A stretch of DNA of 64,000 bases from Allolobophora icterica (lineage: Eukaryota; Annelida; Clitellata; Crassiclitellata; Lumbricidae): NCBI GenBank assembly GCA_963556255.1, contig OY744611.1, positions 6,060,736 to 6,124,735 of the forward strand, given 5' to 3'. Position numbers and translations under genes: made by a program. Positions 16,330-28,574 of this stretch are shown here, in pieces. Below the pieces are notes generated by a model. It was given only the letters and a program-made list of their open reading frames with translations, was not told the DNA's origin and did not search any database. Each line of letters opens with the position of its first letter. The first letter of the stretch is position 1.

Positions 16330-19300
16330 TAACATAACATAACATAAGTTTATTGTTCCCAATAATGACAACGACAACATCATGATTATGCCACCACGCA
16401 ATAGTACACGCCGTACACACAAAGAAGTAATCAAGCTGAGGCTAGTTAAACTGACTATGTAAAGAGAACATATTATCTCTACAACATTTAATACAAGGGC
16501 AGCATGCACCTGTGGGCTCGAGATTTGTCGGGAACAACAGGCACCCGGAAGGGAATAATCCCGCTGAAAGGGTGCCTATATGTATTTACAAGTAATAGTT
16601 GACGGTTAAACAATTATTCCAACTACGATGTGGGAACTTCCGCTAATCTATCACTAACCTTTAGGTATAAACATGAAATGTTACTTAACTATAAGCTACA
16701 ACACGTGCTCCCGTGTGTGTGTACGCAATAGATGTTTAAATTGCATGAGGCAGGGAAGGGGACGGATGAGCTGAGGCAAGCTATTCCATAGCAGAGGGCC
16801 CTGATACTTTATAGAGAATTTCCGAGTATTCGTTCTGGCATAAATACATCTGTAATCCTCATTTCTTCTTGTAATAGTATTGCGCTGAGTAGGACAGAAG
16901 AATGAAGTGAAGGAGGGAGGCAATAGATTATTATGATACTTAAACATGAATTCACAGGTCTGCATAAGTCTGATTTGAGTAATCGTTAATAATGACAGTT
17001 GAGAGAATAACGGGCGAGTATGTGCGTTGATAGGAGATTTAGTTATAACCCTTATGGCTTTTTTCTGTGCTAATTTTAGTACATTTAAGTGCGTGTCGTA
17101 CGTGGAGGTCCAGATGACATTGCCGTATGTTAAGTAAGGATATATAAGTGTGTAGTATAAGGTAGACAGTATGTGTAGTGGAAGTATGTAGGAAATACGT
17201 TTAATTACGCCAATGTTTTTGGAAATTTTTTTATTAATTTCTTCAATGTGTGTTTTCCATTTCAGATGCTGGTCAATGTGGATTCCAAGAAATTTAGAAG
17301 TGGCAACTTGGGGAATGACTGTACCATCAATAACAATTTCATTTACATTAGGGGGCACTTGTTTTCTACTGGACCTGAACAGTATAAAGCTGGTCTTAGA
17401 AACATTTAAAGAGAGCTTATTAGCTTTAAACCAATCATTTGTGGATTTTAATTCCTCATTTGCTATCTTGAACAACTGGTCATACGAAGAATGAGACAGG
17501 AAGACATTTGTGTCATCTGCAAACAATATGTAGTGCAATAAGGTAGACGAAGTTCGGAAGATCATTGATGAAGATTAAGAAAAGAAGAGGACCGAGTATA
17601 GAGCCTTGAGGTACACCATATTTAATGGACAGGAATTGAGATAAGGTTCCATTGCACGAAACTTGTTGCTGACGACCATGCAAGTAGCTTTTAAACCATA
17701 GCAAGGATTTACCTCTTATTCCATAGTGTTCCAATTTAACCAGAAGTATATTGTGATCGACCGTGTCAAAGGCCTTAGCAAGGTCTAGGAAGATCCCTAA
17801 GGAGTATTCATTATCATCCATAGCTTTAGATATTTTATCCTGTATATCTAGTAAAGACATGGTTGTTGAATGAGCCGGCTGGAATCCATGTTGGAGAGGA
17901 TATAGAATGCTCTTCTGTTTTACATAAGAGTAAAGACGATCATACATCACTCTCTCATATAATTTGGAGAAGAAGGGTAATATAGAAATCGGTCTATATT
18001 TAGATATGTCACTTTTCGTTCCTTGTTTATAGATTGGCAGAACTCTTGCTATTTTTATTTATGCAGGTACATCCCCATTTCTTAGAGAGCAGTTAATTAA
18101 TTCTGCTAAAGTAGGAGCTAGTGATTCTATAACTTGAGTTGTTATACAAGGGTCAATGTTATCAAATCCTGAGCTATGCGTAATTTTCAGAGTTTTATTG
18201 ATAGAGATTAATTCCTGTGGAGTAGTAGGCAGAAGAGCAAAAGAGCTTAAGGAAGAAGGAGGCATGAACTCACTAAAACTTTTCCCTGTTGTGGGGATTT
18301 TATCCGATATAATTTTTGCGCTAATCCAGTAAAATATGAATTAAACTTTTCGGCCATTATCACAGGGTCATTTGTTAAATTACCATCAATGTTTAATTCT
18401 TTTATCAATGTGTCTCTATTGCTAGTCTTTACTATGTGCCTAATTATTTGCCAAGTTTTTTTAATATCCATGCTACACTTTATGAACTCATTAGTATAAT
18501 AGAGTTGTTCAGCTTTTATTCTTGTTGCCTTATATTTATTCCTATAGCAAGTAAACTTTGCTTTATTCTCGGCTGTGGGCTTCTTGATAAATTTTTTATA
18601 TAATTTTTCTTTTGTTTTAGTTGCTCTCAACAAGCCTTGGGTCATCCATGGTTGATGAAATGTATTCTTTTTTGATAGGTTTTGAGGTCTCAAGGGGAAA
18701 GCAATATTATATTCATTCAAGAATATTTCCGCAAACAAGTTGTAGGACTGATTGGGCTTCTCATCCTTACACAAGTCCAATACCGGTTTCCAATTTACAT
18801 CTAGCAATGACTTTTTTGGGTGAGAGATAGCATCATTTGACATAGTTCTTATCATTTTTGTTCCCCCCTCATTCATTCGTTTATTCGGTGTAATGTCAAT
18901 ATATGTTATTACTGGGAAGTGATCCGATATATCAGAAATAAGTATAGCAGAAGTTGTTACACAGTCTCTAGAGTTCGTGAAGATATTGTCTATAAGGGTT
19001 GCTGATGAAACTGTTATTCTAGTAGGCCTTAGGATCAGTGGTAGATAGTGATGTGTGAACATGCAATCAATGAAGTCATTCGTTGGCTGATGGACTTGAG
19101 AGGCTAGTAGATCAATGTTAAAATCCCCAGTTATGAAAGTTTTTTTGTTAGTACCTTTTGCTACTGACAGGGTAGTCAAGAGGACATCAATCTCAGTAGT
19201 AAATATATTCGGGCATGATCCTGGTGCTCTGTAAATCACACCGACTATCACATCCGCACACTTGTGACATGATACACTTATAAACATGCCTTCGTACGAG

Positions 19301-19963
19301 CTTGGGGTTGATCCGCCTGGTAGTTCAACTATGTGGAATCCAACCTCTTCCCTAATGAAGAAACCAACTCCCCCCTCTTTCATCCTCTCTATTCTTATAT
19401 ATGAAGGTATATCCTGGAATATTGATTGCTTCCGCCGTTGCGTCATTAAGCCATGTTTCAGTCACAGCCAGGATCGTGACCGGTAACAAGCTTACAAGAA
19501 GTTGTATATCATTAAGTTTCGGGGTTATGCTTCTACAGTTTATATGAAGAATCTGGAAGGTATGACTGGTATTACCAATTTTGTGAGACATTTCAGAGGG
19601 ACCATAGTAGTTCGAATCATACTCAGTTTCTGGATAATAATTACTGTCCGGGTCCAGATCCTTATTGTTGATAAGGGGTTTATGCAAACCCTCCTTCTTA
19701 AAGAGTTCAAGTTTACGAGTTTTAGGAACATCACTATCGGACATACCATGTACACCCGGCGCTGTTGGGCAAGTTGAACTAGTCGTAATTAAAGTGTCTT
19801 CAGACTGTAATAGCGCTGAGCATTTGTAACAGCGCCAGTAGTTACCTAGTTGGGCCAAAGTCATCTCTAAACTACACCGAAAATGATCGTTAATATCATA
19901 TAGTGAATCAGATAATAGCTCATCCGCCAGCTCCATCCCCGCCCCGCACACACAACAGGCCAC
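16330..19963 (-). mobile_element. CR1/L2-like LINE, ORF2 (endonuclease-reverse transcriptase), frameshifted
   Basis: Reading leftward, the N-terminus has a PHD-like CxxC..WRCYKC finger (about 19,960-19,820). The AP endonuclease follows (LHINCRSITPKLNDI.., TETWL, then GGVGFFIRE, GVIYRAPGS, FITGDFNIDLL, ISDHFPV). The reverse transcriptase follows: SSGFDNIDPCI; DIQDKISKAMDDNEYSLGIF and LAKAFDTVDH; YGVPQGSILGPLLFLIFIND; HYILFADDTNVFLSHS; KFLGIHIDQHLKWKTHIEEI; and the ARTNTRKFSIKYQGPLLWN end. The frame is broken at about 19,400, 18,290, 18,060 and 17,540, so it is inactive. The 3' end (about 16,330-16,380) has a GGGAACAATAAACTTATGTT tail. With ORF1 at 22.0-22.8 kb it forms one nearly full-length element. 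Confidence 0.85.
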
Positions 19964-21998
19964 AGGCTCATCCGACTGCTGAGCAATGGTCTCAGATAGC
20001 AGATAATAGCACCCTGCCGAGTACCACTAAACCATTAATCCCTAATTATTGTTAGGTACAACAACTGAGGTAAGAACAGTAATAAAAGAATAAAAGAAAA
20101 AAGTAAAGTAAAAAAACTAAGGAAGATAACGAGTCATCTTAATACTGAAGTTCCACTTATATAGGCTCTGACTAGTTAAGCCCCTGAAACATCTAGATAC
20201 ACATACGGAGGTTCTTTTGCCACCTGTACAGATAAATAAGGGATGGGGCATTGCCTCCGCATCATCAACAGTGTAATAATGGTACCAAAATGCCATTCAA
20301 AGAGACATAAGCAAAATAACAGACCATATTGGCAAACAAGTAGCATAACATACCATGCAATACAGTGTAATGCCTAACATAAAATCTGCATCAATCCAGA
20401 AAACAGAATAATAATAGTGGCTCCTCTGCCACCTGTACAGATGATCAATAAGTGGGGCACTGAATCAGTACCTTCATTAACACAAGACAGACACAAGATG
20501 CCATGCAAAGGCATAATCCTAACAGAACGGCCGTTCTTAGTAGTCCAAAGTAACAAATGCATAGACCATCATACTGCAACCGGCCCAACATGGTCAGCCT
20601 GAGACTACAATAACCAAGTGCCGGCACAAAGTTGGCAACACAATCAACACATTGTTGAATCCTCATAAACAACAGTAACTCAAGTTCACCTAGTTCTCTC
20701 CTAATGAGCAGAGTCCATCCCAGATCTGCACTAGGACTGTTCAACCCAAATCATAGCGATACGCCAGCAAGGACCCATGCAGACTGTGACACATGTGTGA
20801 CCAGGCCATCCTGGGCTGCCATAAATCCTTGTATTGAAAAGGACATAAGGTCAGCCATAGTCTAACCCCATTTTGGCAATAGTACCTTCCTGTTATATCT
20901 TTTAGTACTATTAGTGAGTGAGCAGAGAGTCATAGAACCGTGAGGATGGTCAGTAGCCACTGTGTGGCAGAATTGTCAGGTTATAAATTTCGAAAAGCCT
21001 CACCAAAAGAAAGAAGAAGGCCATTCGGGGCTGGCGATTGCCACACTATGGAAGGTCTACAATTCCCACGTTTGCTGTATAATAGGCAGTTATCAGACTC
21101 ACACAAAATCATACTAGATTGACAGGAAATTGCTGATGCACAAAACTAGTATGTCAGGGTTAACCAGCTCATATGATGATGCCCCCATTCATTGCAAATG
21201 CACAACTAACAAATCTATATATTACAATTGAATGGCACAGCTCAGATCGCATAACACGAACACAATATGGTTAACAATTGTAAGAGAGATTCATGAGAAG
21301 TCACATAATAACCCGTTGACACATGTACAGCAGATTCATGTTGATTATATTTAAAGAAGTAGTGCTGCACAGCGATTTATTAGGCCAAGTAATTTGCCAA
21401 GTTAAACTAAATAGGTGGATGAGGTTACATAGGGAATCAGCTGCAATCGGTAGCTTGCTAGGTCAAGTAATTTACCAATCTAATTAACAGTTTTAACGGA
21501 TAGATGTGTACATTAGCAATCATATAATAGATATACAACAGTTTCATGTTGATTATATTTAAAGAAGTAGTGGTGCACAGCAATTTATTAGGCCAAGTAA
21601 TTTGCCATGTTAAACTAAATAGGTGGATGAAATTACCTAGGGAATCAGCTGCAGTCGGTAGCTTACTAGGTCCAGTAATTTACCAATCTAATTAGCAGTT
21701 TTAACGGATAGATGTGTACATTAGAATCATACAGGGCCAAATATAAGATTGGTAGCCTACATTACAGGCAGGTCATAAGTTAGGGAGAAACCTGTGAGAA
21801 CTAACACCTACATACAAATTAAGTCTTCACTGAGTAGCTCAAAAAGTATTTACACTCACAATGATGCTCGAAGATCAAGGGTATGAAATCCCAAGCCTCA
21901 ACCAGAGACAGCAGTGATCAAAGAGCTGCGAGTCTGTGCAAACGTATAAGCAGTAATGTGGGGAGAATGTAGTATGCGTACACCAGTAGATCCAAAAG
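19964..21998 (-). other. LINE inter-ORF region with two internal tandem duplications
   Basis: About 2 kb between the LINE ORF2 and ORF1 with no coding frame. A 208-bp unit is duplicated (copies about 21,325-21,520 and 21,533-21,735, sharing ttcatgttgattatatttaa and gatagatgtgtacattag). A more diverged pair around tctgccacctgtacaga lies at 20,214-20,330 and 20,425-20,560. It is either an unusually long inter-ORF segment or holds an unrelated insertion. Confidence 0.5.
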
Positions 21999-22829
21999 TT
22001 AGGGGTGGGCTGCCAGAGTATCCACGGACTTATCCAGGTCAACCATTGATGTGATCCTCTGCGGATTACTTTCTGCTGAAGTTGAAGCTCGGACATAGAC
22101 ACGTCCTTCATATGTCCAAGCAGAAACAAGAGTTTTGTCTTTCACTTTCTTCCTTGCCTCAGCGAATAGATGGGCCGCATGAGGAGTCAAGTGTTCGTTG
22201 ACGTAAACACGCATTTTTGGCTGATGTTGCAGTGATGAGTACATGTACGCTGGAGATCCACCCAGCAACTTTCTGGCCCGGTAGACATCATTCCTTGCAC
22301 GTCTGGTTGCAAAGCTCACGATGATCGGGCTGTAGTCTTTGCTACCACCGCTCCTCAGCCGATGGACTGTAGAGATATCCGAGGGCAAAAGGTCAATCTG
22401 AAGCCGGTCCTTGCATAGTTGGATCACTTTGGCAGTTATGGAATGATCTGTTTCACTCTGAGAACCACTAGTAGGAAGCGAGACAGGAACCCCATGTATG
22501 ACAAGGTTAGAAAGTCTCGAGTGACGTTCAAGGTCCTCCAATTTGTGCTGTAGAGTCCTGTGCTTCTCCTCAATTGGCTGGATTCTCGCATTGACAAGAT
22601 CTTTGGTTCTCTCAATCGTTTCAAGGTTCTGCACTTCCATTTGTTTCGTTAGCGCTGCTGTCAACGAAGCTGTCAATGAGGCCGTCAGTGAAATTGTGAG
22701 TTCAGCAGCCATCGTTTTGAGGTCTGTCATGATTGGGGTCATAATGGTGGTAAGGTGAGGAACCAAGACGTTAACAACACGTTCATCGCACACCAGGTCA
22801 ACCATCTCGTCAATCTTCTTTTTTGACAT
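21999..22829 (-). CDS. LINE ORF1 protein (coiled coil + RRM-like), 276 aa
   Basis: A 276-aa open frame from the ATG at 22,829. The N-terminal third contains an SLTASLTAALTK heptad-like repeat and a long helix (LVNARIQPIEEKHRTLQHKL EDLERHSRL) typical of a trimerising coiled coil. It is followed by NLVIHGVP.., an RRM-like core (DISTVHRLRSGGSKDYSPII, VSFATRRARNDVYRARKLL) and a C-terminal RVYVNEHLTPHAAHLFAEAR domain. This is the layout of L1-like ORF1 nucleic-acid chaperones (Transposase_22 family) also carried by several CR1/Jockey elements. The frame is intact although its ORF2 partner is broken. Host function is unlikely. Confidence 0.85.
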   Translation of the reverse strand: MSKKKIDEMVDLVCDERVVNVLVPHLTTIMTPIMTDLKTMAAELTISLTASLTASLTAALTKQMEVQNLETIERTKDLVNARIQPIEEKHRTLQHKLEDLERHSRLSNLVIHGVPVSLPTSGSQSETDHSITAKVIQLCKDRLQIDLLPSDISTVHRLRSGGSKDYSPIIVSFATRRARNDVYRARKLLGGSPAYMYSSLQHQPKMRVYVNEHLTPHAAHLFAEARKKVKDKTLVSAWTYEGRVYVRASTSAESNPQRITSMVDLDKSVDTLAAHP

Positions 22830-23799
<970 letters not shown>

Positions 23800-24299
23800 T
23801 AGTAGAAAAATCTATTGCCAATTATTGTACGTGGTTACGCAGCAATTAATCGCAACACAACAGTTTTCTCCACGCTTCGGAGCAATGTTTCATAACTGCA
23901 TCACGCCATTCGTATGTTGGCGCCACACATCCCAAGGTAAGTGAGGTCTGCACTTTCAACGATGGGTTTAAGGTGAGGAGCCGTTGGTAACTGATTGCAT
24001 AAATGGATAGTGGAAAGAAGCCTAAAATTTAATGTCCTCAACTGATGAATTTGCAGTGCTATGTAAGCAGTTTCCAGTCGGCCTAGAAACACTTGGGGGA
24101 GCCAGTGGGGCAAAAACAGAAAGGTTTTGGCTGGGGTCGAAATGTGCAGCAAAATGCTAAGACTGGGTTCCAGAAATTTTCCTCTGAGCTTGTTCGTCAC
24201 AATACTCAGGCATTTGGGAAGAATGTTTACTGTTCCTATTAAATCCCGGTGTTTTAAGATCAAGCAGAGACATGACCAGAACTACGATGAAATTTGCCG

Positions 24300-24654
24300 C
24301 ACCGCTCCGAGGGTTGTGGCATTAGTCGACAGGGTAGCAAGCACTGCAAATGGTGACAAGGCTTGTTGTCTACGCACAGCGATTGATCGACATGCGCTAC
24401 ATGCATTTCCATTCTAACGGGTATTTGTTTTCTAAGACTGGCACTCGGTGTTCAGTCGTATTCTTGCTTGATTCTGAGTCCTTGAAAAGTTTTGCTAGTA
24501 AGTTCAGTCGTCTGAGTATCATGATACCCGCGAAAGTCGCTTCCTTGAAGGGTTTAGCGTAATAACGATGGACCTTCCCTTTGTTCAGATTCGGGTCCAC
24601 TCTGGTTTTTCGAAAGGAACGGAACGCCACAAGGTTCCAATATTTCGCCGCTAC
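24300..24654 (-). repeat. Old repeat family R, copy 1 left part (split by hAT insertion)
   Basis: This segment aligns with 27,361-27,725, e.g. the shared accgctccgagggttgtggc / tagcgctccgaaggttgtgg starts and the shared caaggttccaatatttcgcc ends. It continues after the hAT insertion at 26,396-26,495. Minus-strand reading gives AKYWNLVAFRSFRKTRVDPN and AKPFKEATFAGIMILRRLNL in copy 1 and a similar but stop-broken version in copy 2. The family may therefore derive from a coding element that I do not recognise. Confidence 0.75.
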
Positions 24655-24760
24655 CAATGGCGGCGCCAGACATTTTTTGTAACCAGGGCATAGCCAAGGC
24701 ACTCATACAAGTTACCAGTGCGGAGGGAGCTTTATGGGCAGCGCGGTAGCGCGAGCTTAA

Positions 24761-26105
24761 CCCTCAGAAGGTTTCGCTACCTTGGCCTACACTCAAGGTC
24801 TCGGGGGTGCAAATGCACCCCAATGTATTCTCGATGTATTTGAATCAATCGAATCATATAATACTATAAATAATTGGAGCACAGACAAAGTAGTTTTATT
24901 CAAGTAAATTCTAAGACAATTTATTACGTCATATGTCATGACGTCATGACATGGCGTCAAAGAAACATGTCGAAAAATGTACACTTTTACAGCACAACTA
25001 TTTGAAAGTTTTCTGTACAACACAACTGTAACACTGATTAGTGTAAGGCCTACAGATGAGAAAGCAATATTGCAAGATATCCAATAAGTTTTCCTTATCT
25101 ACTTTGCACACTCATGCACAGCCGTTGACTGCAGAGACATCCAGGATATTGTAAAACAACACCATTGGCCACCTGCGAGACTTTCGCTTAGTGGAGTAAG
25201 TTTCAGCCATTTGATCCAATGTGTCCACACCCCCTTTGAACGATTGTAATCGAGTATGATCTCCGGCTTCTTATCTTCACGGTTGGATATCTGAGCATCT
25301 TTATGCATGCTGCTTAGCAGGATGACACTCTTGCCTTTCTTGGGGACATACGAAACTAGAGTCAGATTTTCCTGATGGCCAAATAGAGTGTCATTGACAA
25401 CCCTGTCGCGATTTGGTAAAAACTCCACTGGAATGTCACTCTTATTCTTTCTCAGAGTTCCAACTAGACTCAGCTTCTTGGACAACAGATGTCTTGCAAG
25501 TGGCACTGAAGTGAAGAAATTATCCATTGTCACATTCCTTCCAGACCCTTTGATGACTTCAATCAAGTCCCGGACTACACGCTCTCCTTGATTCTTTTCC
25601 GGTGGTTCACCAGCTCGTTTACCAGTGTAAACTTTGTCTGAGAATCATCACTAAAACTATCTTCACCATCCGATTCTGATGACTGACTTTCTGATTCTAA
25701 TATAAGCTTCCTTGCCTGTTCTGCGGTAAAAATTCGAATATTATCTTTTTTTATAGTCGCCATTGTTGTTATCTCTTATAAATATACGCACTTCCTGTCT
25801 GGCAACAAAGAATATGTAATCTAAGAAAGGAGTCCATAGATATAAAAATGCCAAGTTAGATAATTGACTTATAAATGCCGCAATATAACGCATGGGGTGC
25901 ATTTGCACCCCGAGGACCGGAATGTATAAACCTCAAAATTATCAGAAATGTTGAGGGGTACAATTATGGGCAAATATGGTTAAGTGCATCCTCATAAATA
26001 AGGAAAAGTCATAAAATGTAGGCGTCATATCATGAGTCCTTCTGGGCGAAACAAAGGAACAAAGTGTGACTAGGGGTGCAAATGCACCCCAAGAACGGCA
26101 CAGGG
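24761..26105 (-). mobile_element. Internally deleted piggyBac element nested in the hAT
   Basis: TTAA at 24,757-24,760 and 26,106-26,109 flank ends that begin CCCT and end AGGG, the piggyBac pattern. Three copies of an 18-bp near-palindrome (GGGGTGCA followed by AA or TT and TGCACCCC) lie at 24,804-24,821, 25,894-25,911 and 26,073-26,090 as sub-terminal repeats. At 1,345 bp it is about half the usual length, consistent with the transposase deletion described below. Confidence 0.9.
25099..25763 (-). pseudogene. piggyBac-type transposase, internally deleted
   Basis: The ATG at 25,763 starts an acidic N-terminus (LILESESQSSESDGEDSFSD). After about 50 codons the frame changes and the sequence becomes the middle of a piggyBac transposase: YTGKRAGEPPEKNQGERVV, RDLIEVIKGSGRNVTMDNFF (second catalytic Asp in MDNFF), KKLSLVGTLRKNKSDIP, then LDYNRSKGV followed by another frameshift. 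The segment that would hold the first catalytic Asp is missing, so the junction near 25,630 marks an internal deletion. The protein is inactive. The host repeat and flanking TTAA sites are listed separately. Confidence 0.85.
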
Positions 26106-26395
26106 TTAAATGGTGACCACTACCGCGCTCGCCATAAATCGCCCCTCTGCACTAGTATAGTTGTCTTCAGTCAGGTCAGATGGGCGAAGCTGAACGTTTT
26201 TTGACATGAATTTTGTAAAGCAAATTTTAACATTTCAGTGAATTTAGTGAATTTATATCTCAGTATATAACAAATATGCCCAAACAAATTCTGAACAGGA
26301 CAAACATTTTGGCAGGGCATCGACCAGGGCAAAGGCATTTTTGCCAGGGCATTTGCCCTGGAGCGCCCTGGTGTAGCGCCGCCCCTGGCCGCTAC

Positions 26396-26495
26396 TAGTT
26401 TTACTAATCATAGACGATATTCCTCCAGAGCTGCGTGGATTTGATACGACAATATTTTCTGATGATAGCGCCATATAATTATGTCGTCCATAAAA
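26396..26495 (-). repeat. Old repeat family R, copy 1 right part
   Basis: Continues copy 1 after the hAT: attcctccagagctgcgtgg..gatgatagcgccatataatt aligns with 27,750-27,826 of copy 2 (attccgctaggcctgaatgg..gatgatagcaccatataatt). Confidence 0.75.
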
Positions 26496-26499
26496 ATAT

Positions 26500-27360
26500 T
26501 AAAATTATAGAAGACCACGACAAGTGGTAATTTCAGATAATTTCGCCCCGACTTTCACTTGAACTGTTCGATTTGACAGAATGCCTGTAACCCTCGAGTG
26601 CCCAAAGTCGTATATCGCGCACAATTTAATCTCTGCTTAAAATAATAATCACCAAAGAGTCTTAACATAATATGCTAAAGAAATGGTTTAAAATTATGAC
26701 ATATCGTAGAATATCTGCAGATTTCAAGCTATACTTTTGCAAAATGCAACGCTGGTTTCATACTTACAGCAACGATCTAAGAGTCGTAGACTAAGATATG
26801 ACACTCAATGTATCTGAATGTACACCCTTGGGATTAGGGTGGTTCACTGATATATAGTAAACAATATTAGTTCAAGCTAGAAACCAGGACACCCTCTCAG
26901 TTTGTTAGATCTGTTTCCAATCGAGGAGAGAACTTTTGTGTTGCAAATAATTGCAGTGTTACCACGTACAATTCGCAAAAGATTTCACTATTTAGATTTC
27001 CGAAAGATGCCGCAATGTATGTATATTGTATAAAGTAGCCTCTAGGCTGTTGACTATATTAATAAATATTTGGTAACTGCTGTCGCTGATACGCTGCTGA
27101 AGACGTGATGTGCTCGAATAATGGTAACTGATTCTTAGAAGGTCATAAAAATTTTAACAAAACTCTTGTTGGCAACTCAGTAAAATCAGGATTGCATTGA
27201 GAATTTTTCAGCGAACCGTGGTTGTGGAGGACAAAGGGAGAATCTTGGTGTCACACAATTTTGTTCCAATTTTAAACATTTCACTGTTGATAAATTGTTT
27301 GATGATAATTAGAGACGTAATTGTAAAAATGATTTAGATAATGTTCTTTTAGATATATCG
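26500..27360. other. No gene seen
   Basis: About 860 bp of AT-rich DNA without a supported feature. Confidence 0.5.
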
Positions 27361-27826
27361 TAGCGCTCCGAAGGTTGTGGCGTTAGTTGACAGGGTAGCA
27401 AGTAGGCTACTGAAAATGGTGACGAGGCTTGTTGTCCACGCCCAGCGATTGATTGACATGCGGTATATGCATTTCTATTCTAACGGGTATTTGTTATTTT
27501 CTGAGACTGGTGCTCGGCGTTTAGTAGTATTCTTCACACGTGATTCTGGGTCCTAGAAAAGTTTTGCTAGTAAGTTCAGTCGACTGAGTATCATAATACC
27601 GGCGAAAGTCGCTTGCTTGAAGGGTTTAGCGGAGTAACGATGGACCTCCCTTTAGTTCAGATTCTGGTTGACTGTGGTTTTGCGAAAGGAACGAAACGCC
27701 ACAAGGTTCCAATATTTCGCCACAACTATTTTTTTACTGATGATGAACGATATTCCGCTAGGCCTGAATGGAGTTGATACTACACAATTTGCTGATGATA
27801 GCACCATATAATTATGTCCTATAACC
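27361..27826 (-). repeat. Old repeat family R, copy 2 (uninterrupted)
   Basis: About 465 bp matching 24,300-24,654 plus 26,396-26,495. It is the empty-site allele for the hAT insertion. The minus-strand coding-like reading has several stops. Confidence 0.75.
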
Positions 27827-28574
27827 TACTGTTTTTTATGATTCGTCTATTTTGGAAAATTCTCACATTTTCGGTGTACTAATATAGTGCCCATAAGTAA
27901 GCAGTAAGCTGTTTTGTGTAATCGAAGCATGCCTGAACATGCACTAAGTGCAGATTTCACAACGTGCAATAGTTGGCATCATCCAATAAGCCTTTCGTTG
28001 TATATATGCTATTTCTTTATAGGCTTTCCCGTCAGCTCGATTTAGCTTCCACAAGTGCATACTAAATGTGGCCTCTGTGTCTATTTCTACGTTAATATGT
28101 GTACTAGTTACTAGGTGATCCGAGTCCAGGTTTTTGGTTAGTACAGATAATAACTGTGGTATGTCTACAGTTTAATACCAAGTCCTGTGTGGCAATAGCT
28201 AGGTCTATGACTTATAGGGTTTTGGAGGTATTCGGAAGAATATGGATTGGTTGGTCTGTTTAAGTACCGACGTTTAAAGTTGCTCCCCTTTCATTAGTGT
28301 ATCGATGCCGCATTATGTGCGTTAAGGTCGCCGACTATTATGGTCCGCTTAGTTCGAAAATCTTTTGCTAAGTCATTTCCAACTTTTTGTGATGGAGTTA
28401 TATATGTATTGCTAATTTGTATGTGGCCCCTTGGTTTTTATTGTACCGTTACAAAAACTGACCAAAATTGCATTTATGTCCCAGTCATATCGACCAATAT
28501 GTTCAGGAAGCAAATTCTCTGCTGTCCCAGTGATATCGCGACTTCATTGAATTTTCCTCAGTCTTGGTGTATGC

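Larger units (their letters stand above)
24655..26387. mobile_element. Non-autonomous hAT element carrying a nested piggyBac
   Basis: The left end is CAATGGCGGCGCCAG and the right end, reverse-complemented, is CAGGGGCGGCGCTAC (12 of 15 match). A perfect 8-bp target duplication GCCGCTAC flanks it (24,647-24,654 and 26,388-26,395). The repeat it landed in is uninterrupted in the copy at 27.4-27.8 kb, which confirms the boundaries. Sub-terminal CAGGGCA/TGCCCTG motifs occur near both ends. It has no hAT transposase of its own. Confidence 0.88.
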
